DNA of 64,000 nt from NCBI GenBank assembly GCA_028284935.1, contig JANQQQ010000039.1, positions 1 through 64,000 of the forward strand, given 5' to 3'. Each line of letters opens with the position of its first letter. Positions within the stretch are counted from its first letter, which is position 1. The stretch comes from Croceivirga sp. Lineage in GTDB: Bacteria; Bacteroidota; Bacteroidia; Flavobacteriales; Flavobacteriaceae. Positions 26,146-33,892 of the stretch are shown here, piece after piece. The notes beneath the pieces are model-generated. The model made no database searches and was not told the DNA's origin. It saw only the letters and a list, made by a program, of their open reading frames with translations. Made by a program: the position numbers and the translations under genes.

Positions 26146-27492
26146 ATGACTTCAAGAAGGGATTTTATCAAATCAGGCTCGTTGTATGTTGCAGCCACGG
26201 GGGCAGGCACGCTTTTTCCCATAGACTTGCTGGCCTCCATGCGAAGGCCTGTTAGCCCAAATGATAGGATACAGGTGGGCTTGATAGGTTGCAAGGGCAT
26301 GGGTTTCAGTAATCTATCCTCTCTATTAAAGCTTAATGAGATTGAGGTGGTAGCGCTTTGTGATGTAGATAAAAATGTGCTGTCCAAGAGAACTGCGGAT
26401 TTGGAAAAGGCGAACATCAAAAAACCTAAATGGTATGCTGATTACCGAAAGCTCTTGGAAGATAAGGATATTGACGTGGTCATTATTGGTACGCCGGATC
26501 ACTGGCATTGCCTGCAATTGATGGATGCGGTTGATGCTGGGAAAGATGCGTATTGCGAAAAGCCTATAGCCAACTCCATTCACGAATGTGAAGCCATGTT
26601 ACAAAAGGTAAGTTCCAATGACCGAATGGTACAGATTGGTCAGTGGCAAAGGAGTCAGCCCCATTTTGTGGATGCCATTGACTTTGTACATTCCGGTAAA
26701 CTGGGGGAAATACGACTGGTCAAGGTTTGGGCCTATCAGGGTTGGATGCAACCCGTGCCCGTGGTTCCTGACACAGGGGTTCCGGAGGGCGTGGACTACG
26801 ATATGTGGTTGGGTCCAGCTATGAAACGACCCTTCAATCCCAATAGGTTCCACTTTAATTTTAGATGGTTTTGGGATTATGCGGGAGGCTTGATGACGGA
26901 TTGGGGCGTACACCTTATGGATTATGCCCTCTATGGTATGAAAGCGGGAACCCCTAAATCGGTAATGGCCATTGGAGGTAAGTTTGCCTATCCCAATGAT
27001 GCCTCGGAAACTCCGGATACCTTGCAGACCGTTTATGAATATGATGGGTATTCCATTTTATGGGAGCATGCCACAGGAATCGATGGGGGTAATTATGGCA
27101 GGGATCATGGTATCGCGTTTATTGGAAACAATGGAACTCTGGTCCTCAATCGAGGAGGTTGGGAAGTGATTCCTGAGAACGATCGGCCAAACTGGAATCA
27201 AGATTTAGGCCCAAAAATACCAGCAATTCCATTGCAACAAAATGAAGGGAATGGTTTGGACCTCCACACCACCAATTTCATTGAAGCGGTAAAATCAAGG
27301 GACTCAAAAATATTAAATGCCCCCATTGAAGTGGGTTACAACACGGCCCTTGTGTGCCATATGGGGAATGTTGCCTATAAGACAGGAAATCGTATTTATT
27401 GGAACAGGGATAAAAAAATGTTCAGTGATGCCAATTCAAATGCTTTGATACGACCAAGCTATCACAACGGTTGGGAACTTCCCAAAATCTAG
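26146..27492 (+). CDS. Tat-exported Gfo/Idh/MocA-family oxidoreductase
   Basis: This 448-residue NAD(P)-dependent dehydrogenase has a twin-arginine signal (TSRRDFIKSGSLYVAA), a nucleotide-binding start (VGLIGCKGMGFSN) near residue 45, the conserved catalytic-region motif YCEKPIANS near 139 and the C-terminal beta-sheet domain with WFWDYAGGLMTDWGVH. The family oxidises or reduces sugars and polyols; many Bacteroidota members are periplasmic and act on glycans, but the substrate is unknown here. Confidence 0.88.
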   Translation: MTSRRDFIKSGSLYVAATGAGTLFPIDLLASMRRPVSPNDRIQVGLIGCKGMGFSNLSSLLKLNEIEVVALCDVDKNVLSKRTADLEKANIKKPKWYADYRKLLEDKDIDVVIIGTPDHWHCLQLMDAVDAGKDAYCEKPIANSIHECEAMLQKVSSNDRMVQIGQWQRSQPHFVDAIDFVHSGKLGEIRLVKVWAYQGWMQPVPVVPDTGVPEGVDYDMWLGPAMKRPFNPNRFHFNFRWFWDYAGGLMTDWGVHLMDYALYGMKAGTPKSVMAIGGKFAYPNDASETPDTLQTVYEYDGYSILWEHATGIDGGNYGRDHGIAFIGNNGTLVLNRGGWEVIPENDRPNWNQDLGPKIPAIPLQQNEGNGLDLHTTNFIEAVKSRDSKILNAPIEVGYNTALVCHMGNVAYKTGNRIYWNRDKKMFSDANSNALIRPSYHNGWELPKI

Positions 27493-27495
27493 TGG

Positions 27496-28092
27496 TCAAC
27501 GATATTTGTCGTTTAGCCCAATACCCTCCTCAATCATAGGAATAATTTTTTCGAGCCTTCTGAGCTTCGTCTTCTCTTGTTTTGCGGTACTAAGGTATTC
27601 GTGAAATTCCTTTTTTTTGTATTCAGCAAGGCCTTGGTAAGCAAGGTTCAACGTTTTACGCTTTCCTAAGGCTTCTTTAAGCAAAACTGGAATTTCCGAA
27701 TGCTTGGCCGACATTTTTGTTGGAGATAAAAACCTGTTGTTTTCTTGATTGGTAATAGCTTCGCTAACATAGGCAAGAACTTGTTTTGGGTCAATATCGG
27801 CTTCCGAGGTGAACTTCCAATGCCGCATGGCCTTGGTCTTTCCTTCCTGGGCATTCTTGAGTACCTTAAGGGGATCGGTCAAAAACACCCCATTGAAAAA
27901 CCACATTCCAAAATGGTTTTTAAACTTACAAATGGCAAGTACATTTTTGCTCTTTAAGGTATAGGTTGGGAACATCCACTTAAAGGTCTCTTCCAATGGG
28001 GTTTTTAAGACCAACTCGCGCAATTTTCCTATGGCATTTTTGTAAGGGTGTTCTTCCTCGAAATAGGCTTCAATTTTAGCTGCTTTGTCCAT
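27496..28092 (-). CDS. YdeI/OmpD-associated-like protein with DUF1801 domain
   Basis: The 198-residue protein combines a DUF1801-type domain at residues 1-105 (LRELVLKTPLEETFKWMFPT, FKNHFGMWFFNGVFL) with a C-terminal YdeI-like helical part (KAFHEYLSTAKQEKTKLRR type segment, ending in KIIPMIEEGIGLNDKYR). The family has unknown biochemical function and is sometimes labelled bacteriocin-protection. Its start overlaps the end of pepT by 17 bases, so both belong to one transcript. Confidence 0.75.
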   Translation of the reverse strand: MDKAAKIEAYFEEEHPYKNAIGKLRELVLKTPLEETFKWMFPTYTLKSKNVLAICKFKNHFGMWFFNGVFLTDPLKVLKNAQEGKTKAMRHWKFTSEADIDPKQVLAYVSEAITNQENNRFLSPTKMSAKHSEIPVLLKEALGKRKTLNLAYQGLAEYKKKEFHEYLSTAKQEKTKLRRLEKIIPMIEEGIGLNDKYR

Positions 28093-29326
28093 TGGTTATA
28101 AATTTTTCAGCAGTAAGTTCGCAAATTTTTACGATTACCTTCACGGCCTTTTGCATGCTTTCCAACGGGACATATTCATATTTTCCATGAAAATTATGGC
28201 CTCCGGCAAAAATATTGGGGCAGGGGAGTCCCATAAAGCTTAGTTGGGAACCATCCGTGCCTCCACGTATGGGTTTGATTATGGGTAATATGCCAAGCGC
28301 TAACATGGCCTCCTCCGCAATTTCTACAATATGGTAGACGGGTTCTACCATTTCACGCATGTTTTTGTACTGGTCTGTGATTTCCAAGGTGACAAAGTCC
28401 TCTTGATGTTCCTTATTTATTTTTTCGGCGATAGCGGTAAGGAGCTCCTTTCTTGCCTGAAATTGCTCGGCATCATGATCGCGGATAATGAGTGTTATTT
28501 CGGTCTTTTCTAGGGTCCCGTCCATATGATGGACATGAAAAAAACCTTCCCTGTCTTCCGTGGTTTCCGGGGTTTCCCGTTTGGGCAATAGACTAAGAAA
28601 TTGATTGGCCAAAACTATGGAGTTCACCATTTTTCCTTTGGCATATCCTGGGTGAACACTTTTTCCTGTAATGCTGATTTTAGCTCCGGCGGCATTGAAG
28701 TTTTCATATTCGAGTTCGCCTATTTGGCTTCCGTCAATGGTGTACGCCCAATCCGCCCCAAATTTTTCTACATCAAAGCTATGGGCACCACGCCCAATTT
28801 CCTCATCAGGGGTAAAGGCAATGCAAATTTTGCCGTGCTTTATTTCGGGGTGCTGTACTAAATATTCCATCGCCGTTATAATTTCCGCAACGCCGGCCTT
28901 GTCATCCGCTCCCAATAAGGTGGTGCCGTCTGTGGTAATCAAGGTTTGTCCCTTATACTGCAAAAGGTCCTGAAAGTATTCAGGAGAAAGAATGATGTTT
29001 CTCGTAGCATTAAGCACAATGTCCTTCCCATCATACTTTTCGATAATTTTAGGTTTTACATTGCGTCCGGTAAAGTCGGGCGTGGTATCATAGTGCGCAA
29101 TAAAACCAATGGTAGGAACCTCTTTGTCCTGATTGCTCGGTAAGCTGGCCATGATATAGCCATTTTTATCAATGGAAACCTCCTGTAATCCAATTTGATG
29201 CGATTCAAAGACCAGTTTTTTGGCCAAATCCAGTTGCTTTTTCGTACTAGGGGTTGTTGTTGAACGGGGGTCGCTTTGGGTATCAATGGTCACGTAATCC
29301 AAAAACCGAGGTAGTAGTTTTTCCAT
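28076..29326 (-). CDS. pepT: peptidase T (M20 family tripeptidase)
   Basis: This 416-residue cytoplasmic aminopeptidase removes the N-terminal residue from tripeptides. The di-zinc M20 sites are visible: GFIAHYDTTPDF with the first His and Asp, GADDKAGVAEI, the catalytic Glu pair in TPDEEIGRG, and the last ligand in FAGGHNFHGKYE. Length and the PIRGGTDGSQLS motif match PepT. It is first in a two-gene minus-strand operon. Confidence 0.93.
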   Translation of the reverse strand: MEKLLPRFLDYVTIDTQSDPRSTTTPSTKKQLDLAKKLVFESHQIGLQEVSIDKNGYIMASLPSNQDKEVPTIGFIAHYDTTPDFTGRNVKPKIIEKYDGKDIVLNATRNIILSPEYFQDLLQYKGQTLITTDGTTLLGADDKAGVAEIITAMEYLVQHPEIKHGKICIAFTPDEEIGRGAHSFDVEKFGADWAYTIDGSQIGELEYENFNAAGAKISITGKSVHPGYAKGKMVNSIVLANQFLSLLPKRETPETTEDREGFFHVHHMDGTLEKTEITLIIRDHDAEQFQARKELLTAIAEKINKEHQEDFVTLEITDQYKNMREMVEPVYHIVEIAEEAMLALGILPIIKPIRGGTDGSQLSFMGLPCPNIFAGGHNFHGKYEYVPLESMQKAVKVIVKICELTAEKFITNGQSS

Positions 29327-29550
29327 GAAACTTTTTTAGGTTTTTTTCTTTGAAGTGAAAATTAAAGATTTTAGAATCCTTTTGAAGGATTTTTTTGAGT
29401 TTCGTAGCATAAATTATTGGACGGTAATCGGACAAAAATGGGTATAACCGAAAAATAGGGCGCCTATTTAAGCGTCATGAAAGCAGTATTGAAGCGCATT
29501 TTAACAGAAATACGATAGGGTTCATCCCTGTTTTTCCACTTCCTAGGGAT

Positions 29551-30003
29551 TTGCACCTATATTTCTTCCCCTTAAAAAAATACATATTGGTAAGAATTCT
29601 ACTTCTATTTTTTTTAACCCCATTCCTGCTCTTTTCCCAAGAAGACTGTTTTTTGGGTATTGGAGGTAAGGATGATGAGACTATTAAGGCGGTATTTGAA
29701 CTTACCGAGGATCAGGTGGAAAAGATGCGTAATTGGGGTGCGGAACTCCAGTTTAGAAACGAGATTTTTGAGAGACGTGCCGAGGATTTGCTGAAAAACC
29801 ATGCGCAAAGCTCTCTTGAAGATTTAATGAGGATGTCCTATGAGTTCAAGGCCTTATTGGATAGCATGGAAAACAACATGAAACGATTGGATCAACGCAT
29901 GTTGGGCATTTTTACGAATGAGCAGTATAACCTCTATATCATGCTCTGCAATGAGGTGTATCGAAGTCCAATTTACGCGGCAAGGTCAGTCAACGAAAAA
30001 TGA
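29551..30003 (+). CDS. small exported helical protein of unknown function
   Basis: This 150-residue protein has a signal peptide (ILVRILLLFFLTPFLLFSQ) followed by Glu/Asp/Met-rich helices with motifs like LTEDQVEKMRNWG and LDQRMLGIFTNEQYNLY, reminiscent of small periplasmic helical proteins of the Spy/CpxP sort, though I do not claim that family. Starts at TTG 29551 or the in-frame TTG 29587 are both plausible, since no ATG precedes the signal peptide. Confidence 0.55.
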   Translation: MHLYFFPLKKYILVRILLLFFLTPFLLFSQEDCFLGIGGKDDETIKAVFELTEDQVEKMRNWGAELQFRNEIFERRAEDLLKNHAQSSLEDLMRMSYEFKALLDSMENNMKRLDQRMLGIFTNEQYNLYIMLCNEVYRSPIYAARSVNEK

Positions 30004-30059
30004 GGCGAATTTAAGCCTGCTCCATGTAGACTTCCTATTTTTACGGAAAATATGTGTTA

Positions 30060-31100
30060 ATGTACAAATTGGTCATTCGGCCCTTCCTATTTCTGCTTGA
30101 CGCGGAAACCGCCCACCACTTTTCCTTCGCATCCATCAGATTACTTTCAAGACTTGGTTTTTCCGGTATGTTCAGAAAGCTTTTTACCATGGAAGACCCA
30201 AAATTGGAACGTGAGGTATTTGGATTAAGGTTTAAAAACCCTGTGGGTTTGGCGGCCGGATTTGACAAAGATGCCAAATTGCATAATGAGCTATCCGATT
30301 TTGGATTTGGGTTCATTGAAATAGGCACCCTTACCCCAAAACCCCAGCCTGGAAACCCTAAAAAACGATTGTTTCGATTGTTGGATGATACCGCTATCAT
30401 CAATAGAATGGGTTTTAACAATGAAGGTGTTTTTGACGCGGTGGAACGACTTAAAAAAGAACAGCGGGTACTTATCGGGGGAAATATTGGAAAGAATAAG
30501 GTGACCCCGAATAAAGAGGCAGTGAAGGATTACCTCATTTGCTTTGACGCCCTTTTTGAATATGTGGATTACTTCGTGGTTAATGTTAGTTCCCCTAACA
30601 CTCCGGGACTTCGGGAACTTCAGGATAAGAAGCCCTTGACGGACATCCTTAAAAAACTAAAACGGGAAAACAAAAAATTGGCCGAGAAATATAAGGGTGC
30701 GGAAAAACCCATTCTATTGAAAATTGCACCGGACTTGACCAATGACCAGTTACTGGATATTATCAGCATCGTAAAGTCCTCTAAGATTGATGGGGTCATT
30801 GCTACCAACACCACCATTGAACGAAAGGGGTTGAAATCACATTTGACTCTGGCCGAAGAAAAGGGCGGACTGAGCGGTAAGCCTTTGACCAAAAGAAGTA
30901 CCGAGGTCATTCGATTTCTTTCAGAAAAGAGCAAACAAGCCTTTCCAATTATTGGGGTAGGGGGCATTCATTCTGCCCAAGATGCCTTGGAAAAATTGGA
31001 AGCCGGCGCTTCGTTAATCCAACTGTATACCGGGTTCATCTATGAGGGCCCAGGTTTGATTAAACGCATCAATAAAGCTATCTTGGAGCAGGAATCATAA
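30060..31100 (+). CDS. pyrD: quinone-dependent dihydroorotate dehydrogenase (class 2)
   Basis: The enzyme oxidises dihydroorotate to orotate in pyrimidine synthesis and passes electrons to membrane quinone. The N-terminal helix ([18 protein letters not shown]) is the membrane/quinone module of class 2 enzymes. The FMN barrel shows [28 protein letters not shown] with the catalytic Ser, and [14 protein letters not shown]. The ATG at 30060 is preferred to a GTG six bases upstream. It has 346 residues. Confidence 0.95.
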   Translation: MYKLVIRPFLFLLDAETAHHFSFASIRLLSRLGFSGMFRKLFTMEDPKLEREVFGLRFKNPVGLAAGFDKDAKLHNELSDFGFGFIEIGTLTPKPQPGNPKKRLFRLLDDTAIINRMGFNNEGVFDAVERLKKEQRVLIGGNIGKNKVTPNKEAVKDYLICFDALFEYVDYFVVNVSSPNTPGLRELQDKKPLTDILKKLKRENKKLAEKYKGAEKPILLKIAPDLTNDQLLDIISIVKSSKIDGVIATNTTIERKGLKSHLTLAEEKGGLSGKPLTKRSTEVIRFLSEKSKQAFPIIGVGGIHSAQDALEKLEAGASLIQLYTGFIYEGPGLIKRINKAILEQES

Positions 31101-31111
31101 ATCCTGCCTGT

Positions 31112-31645
31112 ATGAAATATTTCCTAATTTTTGTCGCATTCTTTTTTGCCATAATCCTCTATTCCCAAGAAGGCCGAGCACCCAAGACCCCATTCACCAA
31201 ACTGTACCTTCCCGTTTGGATGGAAGCCAAAAAGCACTGTTTGGAAGTGGCGGAGGCGATGCCCGAGGAGCTATATACCTATCGCCCCACCGAAGTCAGT
31301 ATGTCGTTTGCAGAACAAATGGTCCATATTGGGTACACCATTGAATTGTTGACCAAACGTTATGTGCAAGGAATGGAGGTGACCCCCAATGCACCCGATG
31401 CCTCCAAAATGAGCAAAAAGGAGATTGTTCAATTACTGAAGGATGGGTTCGATTACACCACCGAGGTCATTTTTACCATAGAACAGGGGCAATTGGATGA
31501 AACCTGTAAAATGTACCATAGTGGGAATGTGGTGAGTAGGGCTTTTGCTTTTTTCTATGTGCAGGACCATATGACAAACCATCGGGCCAAATCGAATTTA
31601 TACCTACGAATGAATAACATAAAGCCTCCTGCGTATACTTGGTAG
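31112..31645 (+). CDS. exported DinB-family protein
   Basis: This 177-residue protein carries a signal peptide (FLIFVAFFFAIILYSQ) and a DinB four-helix bundle with His candidates in FAEQMVHIGYT and VQDHMTNHRAKSNLYLR. DinB/DfsB-fold proteins are metal-binding thiol enzymes or damage-inducible proteins; an exported version is uncommon outside Bacteroidota. It follows pyrD by 11 bases. Confidence 0.75.
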   Translation: MKYFLIFVAFFFAIILYSQEGRAPKTPFTKLYLPVWMEAKKHCLEVAEAMPEELYTYRPTEVSMSFAEQMVHIGYTIELLTKRYVQGMEVTPNAPDASKMSKKEIVQLLKDGFDYTTEVIFTIEQGQLDETCKMYHSGNVVSRAFAFFYVQDHMTNHRAKSNLYLRMNNIKPPAYTW

Positions 31646-31646
31646 A

Positions 31647-32087
31647 TCAGTTTGCCCAATAGTCCATGACCAGTACATCTTCAATATGTGGTGAGGCCAA
31701 ATCCACAAAAGCTTTATGGTCGGGATGGGGCAAATAGATCTCACGCCCTTTCTCAGTGGCAAAACTTACAAAAAAGCAATGGGTAAACCCCTTGTCCAAG
31801 CCTTCGGGACTGTTGTTGGTGCCCCACTCAAAGTCCACGATTTCGGGAATTTTATTGGGCAAGCCGGCGAAAGATGCTTCAATAGCATTCAATTCTTCGG
31901 CCGTGGTACCTTCCTTAAATTTGAAAAGCACGACGTGTCTTAGGGTTTTGCTGTTTTCAATCATGGATGTTGCCGTTGTGGTGGACTTTAGATTGGGAAT
32001 CCATCTCATGGTAAAAACTAGGATTAAGCCAACCCCAATAATTCCAAAGTACGATAAAAAGTTGTTTTGCGTAATCCCTAATCGCAT
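31647..32087 (-). CDS. Dabb-domain protein with N-terminal membrane helix
   Basis: From the ATG at 32087 this 146-residue protein starts with a membrane helix (FLSYFGIIGVGLILVF) and continues with a Dabb stress-responsive alpha/beta barrel: LRHVVLFKFKEGTTAEELN, then THCFFVSFATEKGREIYLPH and HPDHKAFV. Dabb domains usually dimerise and are found in monooxygenase- or cyclase-like proteins. The upstream ATG at 32102 is possible but adds residues before the helix with no benefit. Confidence 0.8.
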   Translation of the reverse strand: MRLGITQNNFLSYFGIIGVGLILVFTMRWIPNLKSTTTATSMIENSKTLRHVVLFKFKEGTTAEELNAIEASFAGLPNKIPEIVDFEWGTNNSPEGLDKGFTHCFFVSFATEKGREIYLPHPDHKAFVDLASPHIEDVLVMDYWAN

Positions 32088-32155
32088 GGTTTTTCCTTTC
32101 AAGGTACAAACAAGTTTTGGAATTTGTACTTTGCTACTCCACAGAATATACTTTT

Positions 32156-32776
32156 TTGGACTACAATATCCTTACTGGTTTTATCCTTGCTACGGCGGCC
32201 TTGGCCGTTTCTCCCGGGCCGGACAACATTTTTGTGTTGACGCTGAGCATGGCGAATGGTAGGAAGTACGGACTTGCCGTGGTGGCAGGGTTGATGACGG
32301 GTTGCCTGGTACATGCCACGTTATTAGCATTTGGGGTATCGGAAATTATAAAGCGGAGCGACACCCTATTTTGGGCCATCAAGGTATTTGGTGCGCTCTA
32401 TTTGTTGTACTTGGCCTTTATGGTTTTTAGAGAGGGTTCAGGGATCGAACTTTCCAAAGGGGGAACCACAACCTTGAAACTATCGGAATTGTTCAAGAAA
32501 GGGTTTTGGATGAACGTCCTTAATCCCAAGGTGACCATATTCTTTTTGGCTTTTTTTCCTGGGTTTCTCTTTAGTGACACCCTGAATACCGTAGTACAAT
32601 TTTATGTGTTGGCATTATTGTTCATTGTAGTTTCCTCGCTCATTTTTGGGGGAATTGCCATTGCAGCGGGAAGCATTTCCAACTATATCACCAAAACACC
32701 AAGGGTTGGTCTATTCTTCAAATGGTTACAAATTGTTGTATTTGTAGGGATAGCTGTCTATTTGTTAATAAGCTAA
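32156..32776 (+). CDS. LysE-family amino-acid exporter
   Basis: The 207-residue inner-membrane exporter has six helices and the RhtB/LysE hallmark LAVSPGPDNIFV at the end of the first helix, with VVAGLMTGCLVH and FWMNVLNPKVTIFFLAFFPGF following. The TTG at 32156 gives a start just before the first helix as in most family members; an upstream TTG at 32117 would add 13 odd residues. Substrate unknown (basic amino acids or homoserine are typical). Confidence 0.85.
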   Translation: MDYNILTGFILATAALAVSPGPDNIFVLTLSMANGRKYGLAVVAGLMTGCLVHATLLAFGVSEIIKRSDTLFWAIKVFGALYLLYLAFMVFREGSGIELSKGGTTTLKLSELFKKGFWMNVLNPKVTIFFLAFFPGFLFSDTLNTVVQFYVLALLFIVVSSLIFGGIAIAAGSISNYITKTPRVGLFFKWLQIVVFVGIAVYLLIS

Positions 32777-32965
32777 GGGTTATTCCTAGATTAGGTAGGG
32801 GGTTAAGAGCATAAAGTCCCAAATTCCGAATTCCAAGATAATTCGTATAAATTCCTGCTCACATAAAAACGTATGGTCCTTTTTATTCACTTATTTTTTG
32901 AGTAGATGACAATTGTTTGATGGTGCCAACAAGCTTATAGCCATCAGTATTTCTTATTTCTATCC

Positions 32966-33003
32966 TTGTACTTTGTACTTTGTACGTTGTAGGTTGTACT
33001 TTT
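32966..33003. repeat. TTGTAC-type microrepeat before the HMG-CoA lyase gene
   Basis: Several imperfect copies of a hexamer of the form TTGTAC/TTGTAG follow one another directly upstream of the ATG at 33009. Similar runs are seen in flavobacterial spacers. Its meaning is unknown; the copy number could vary. Confidence 0.4.
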
Positions 33004-33008
33004 ACTTC

Positions 33009-33878
33009 ATGGCCCAAACGTCCGTTAAGATTATAGAATGTCCCCGCGATGCGATGCAAGGCATTAAGACCATGATTCCCACTAAAGAGAAGGTAAAATA
33101 CATTCAATCGCTGTTGGGCTGTGGGTTTGATACCATCGATTTCGGGAGTTTTGTATCTCCCAAGGCCATTCCACAAATGGTGGATACGGCTGAGGTCCTG
33201 GAACAGTTGGATCTATCACGAACAAAAAGCAAGCTGTTGGCCATTGTTGCCAATGTACGTGGAGCAAACAATGCCAGTGTTCATGAAGCCATTGATTATT
33301 TGGGTTTTCCGTTTTCCATATCAGAAAACTTTCAGATGAGGAATACCCATAAGACGATCGATCAATCCGTGGAAACCCTAAAGGAAATCCTAGAGATTGC
33401 GAATGCCTCCAATAAAAAGGTAGTGACCTATATTTCCATGGGGTTTGGAAACCCCTATGGAGACCCTTGGAATGTGGACATTGTAGGGGAGTGGACCGAA
33501 AAACTGGCAGATATGGGCGTGGGGATCCTATCGCTCTCGGATACCATTGGCAGCTCCACCCCAGAAGTGATTGACTATTTGTTTTCCAATCTCATTCCCA
33601 AATATCCCAATATCGAATTTGGTGCGCATTTGCATACCACGCCGACCAAGTGGCATGAAAAAGTAGCCTCCGCCTATGAAGCCGGTTGTAGACGATTTGA
33701 CGGCGCGGTACAAGGGTTTGGCGGTTGCCCCATGGCCAAGGATGAACTTACGGGCAATATGCCCACTGAAAAGATGCTCTCCTATTTTACGGAACACAAG
33801 GCGGATACGGGAGTGAATGCCATGGTGTTTGAAGCTGCCTATAACAAGGCTACGGAGCTGTTCTCCGTATATCATTAG
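33009..33878 (+). CDS. hydroxymethylglutaryl-CoA lyase
   Basis: The 289-residue enzyme splits HMG-CoA into acetyl-CoA and acetoacetate, the last step of leucine breakdown. The HMGL-like barrel motifs are present: VKIIECPRDAMQG, FGSFVSP, HLHTTPTKWHEKV, and the C-terminal active-site loop GFGGCPMAKDELTGN with its catalytic Cys. The start at 33009 is chosen because translation further upstream gives an aromatic peptide over the microrepeat. The absence of neighbouring leucine-degradation genes means its pathway role is inferred from the family. Confidence 0.9.
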   Translation: MAQTSVKIIECPRDAMQGIKTMIPTKEKVKYIQSLLGCGFDTIDFGSFVSPKAIPQMVDTAEVLEQLDLSRTKSKLLAIVANVRGANNASVHEAIDYLGFPFSISENFQMRNTHKTIDQSVETLKEILEIANASNKKVVTYISMGFGNPYGDPWNVDIVGEWTEKLADMGVGILSLSDTIGSSTPEVIDYLFSNLIPKYPNIEFGAHLHTTPTKWHEKVASAYEAGCRRFDGAVQGFGGCPMAKDELTGNMPTEKMLSYFTEHKADTGVNAMVFEAAYNKATELFSVYH

Positions 33879-33892
33879 GTGCCGTTTCCTAT

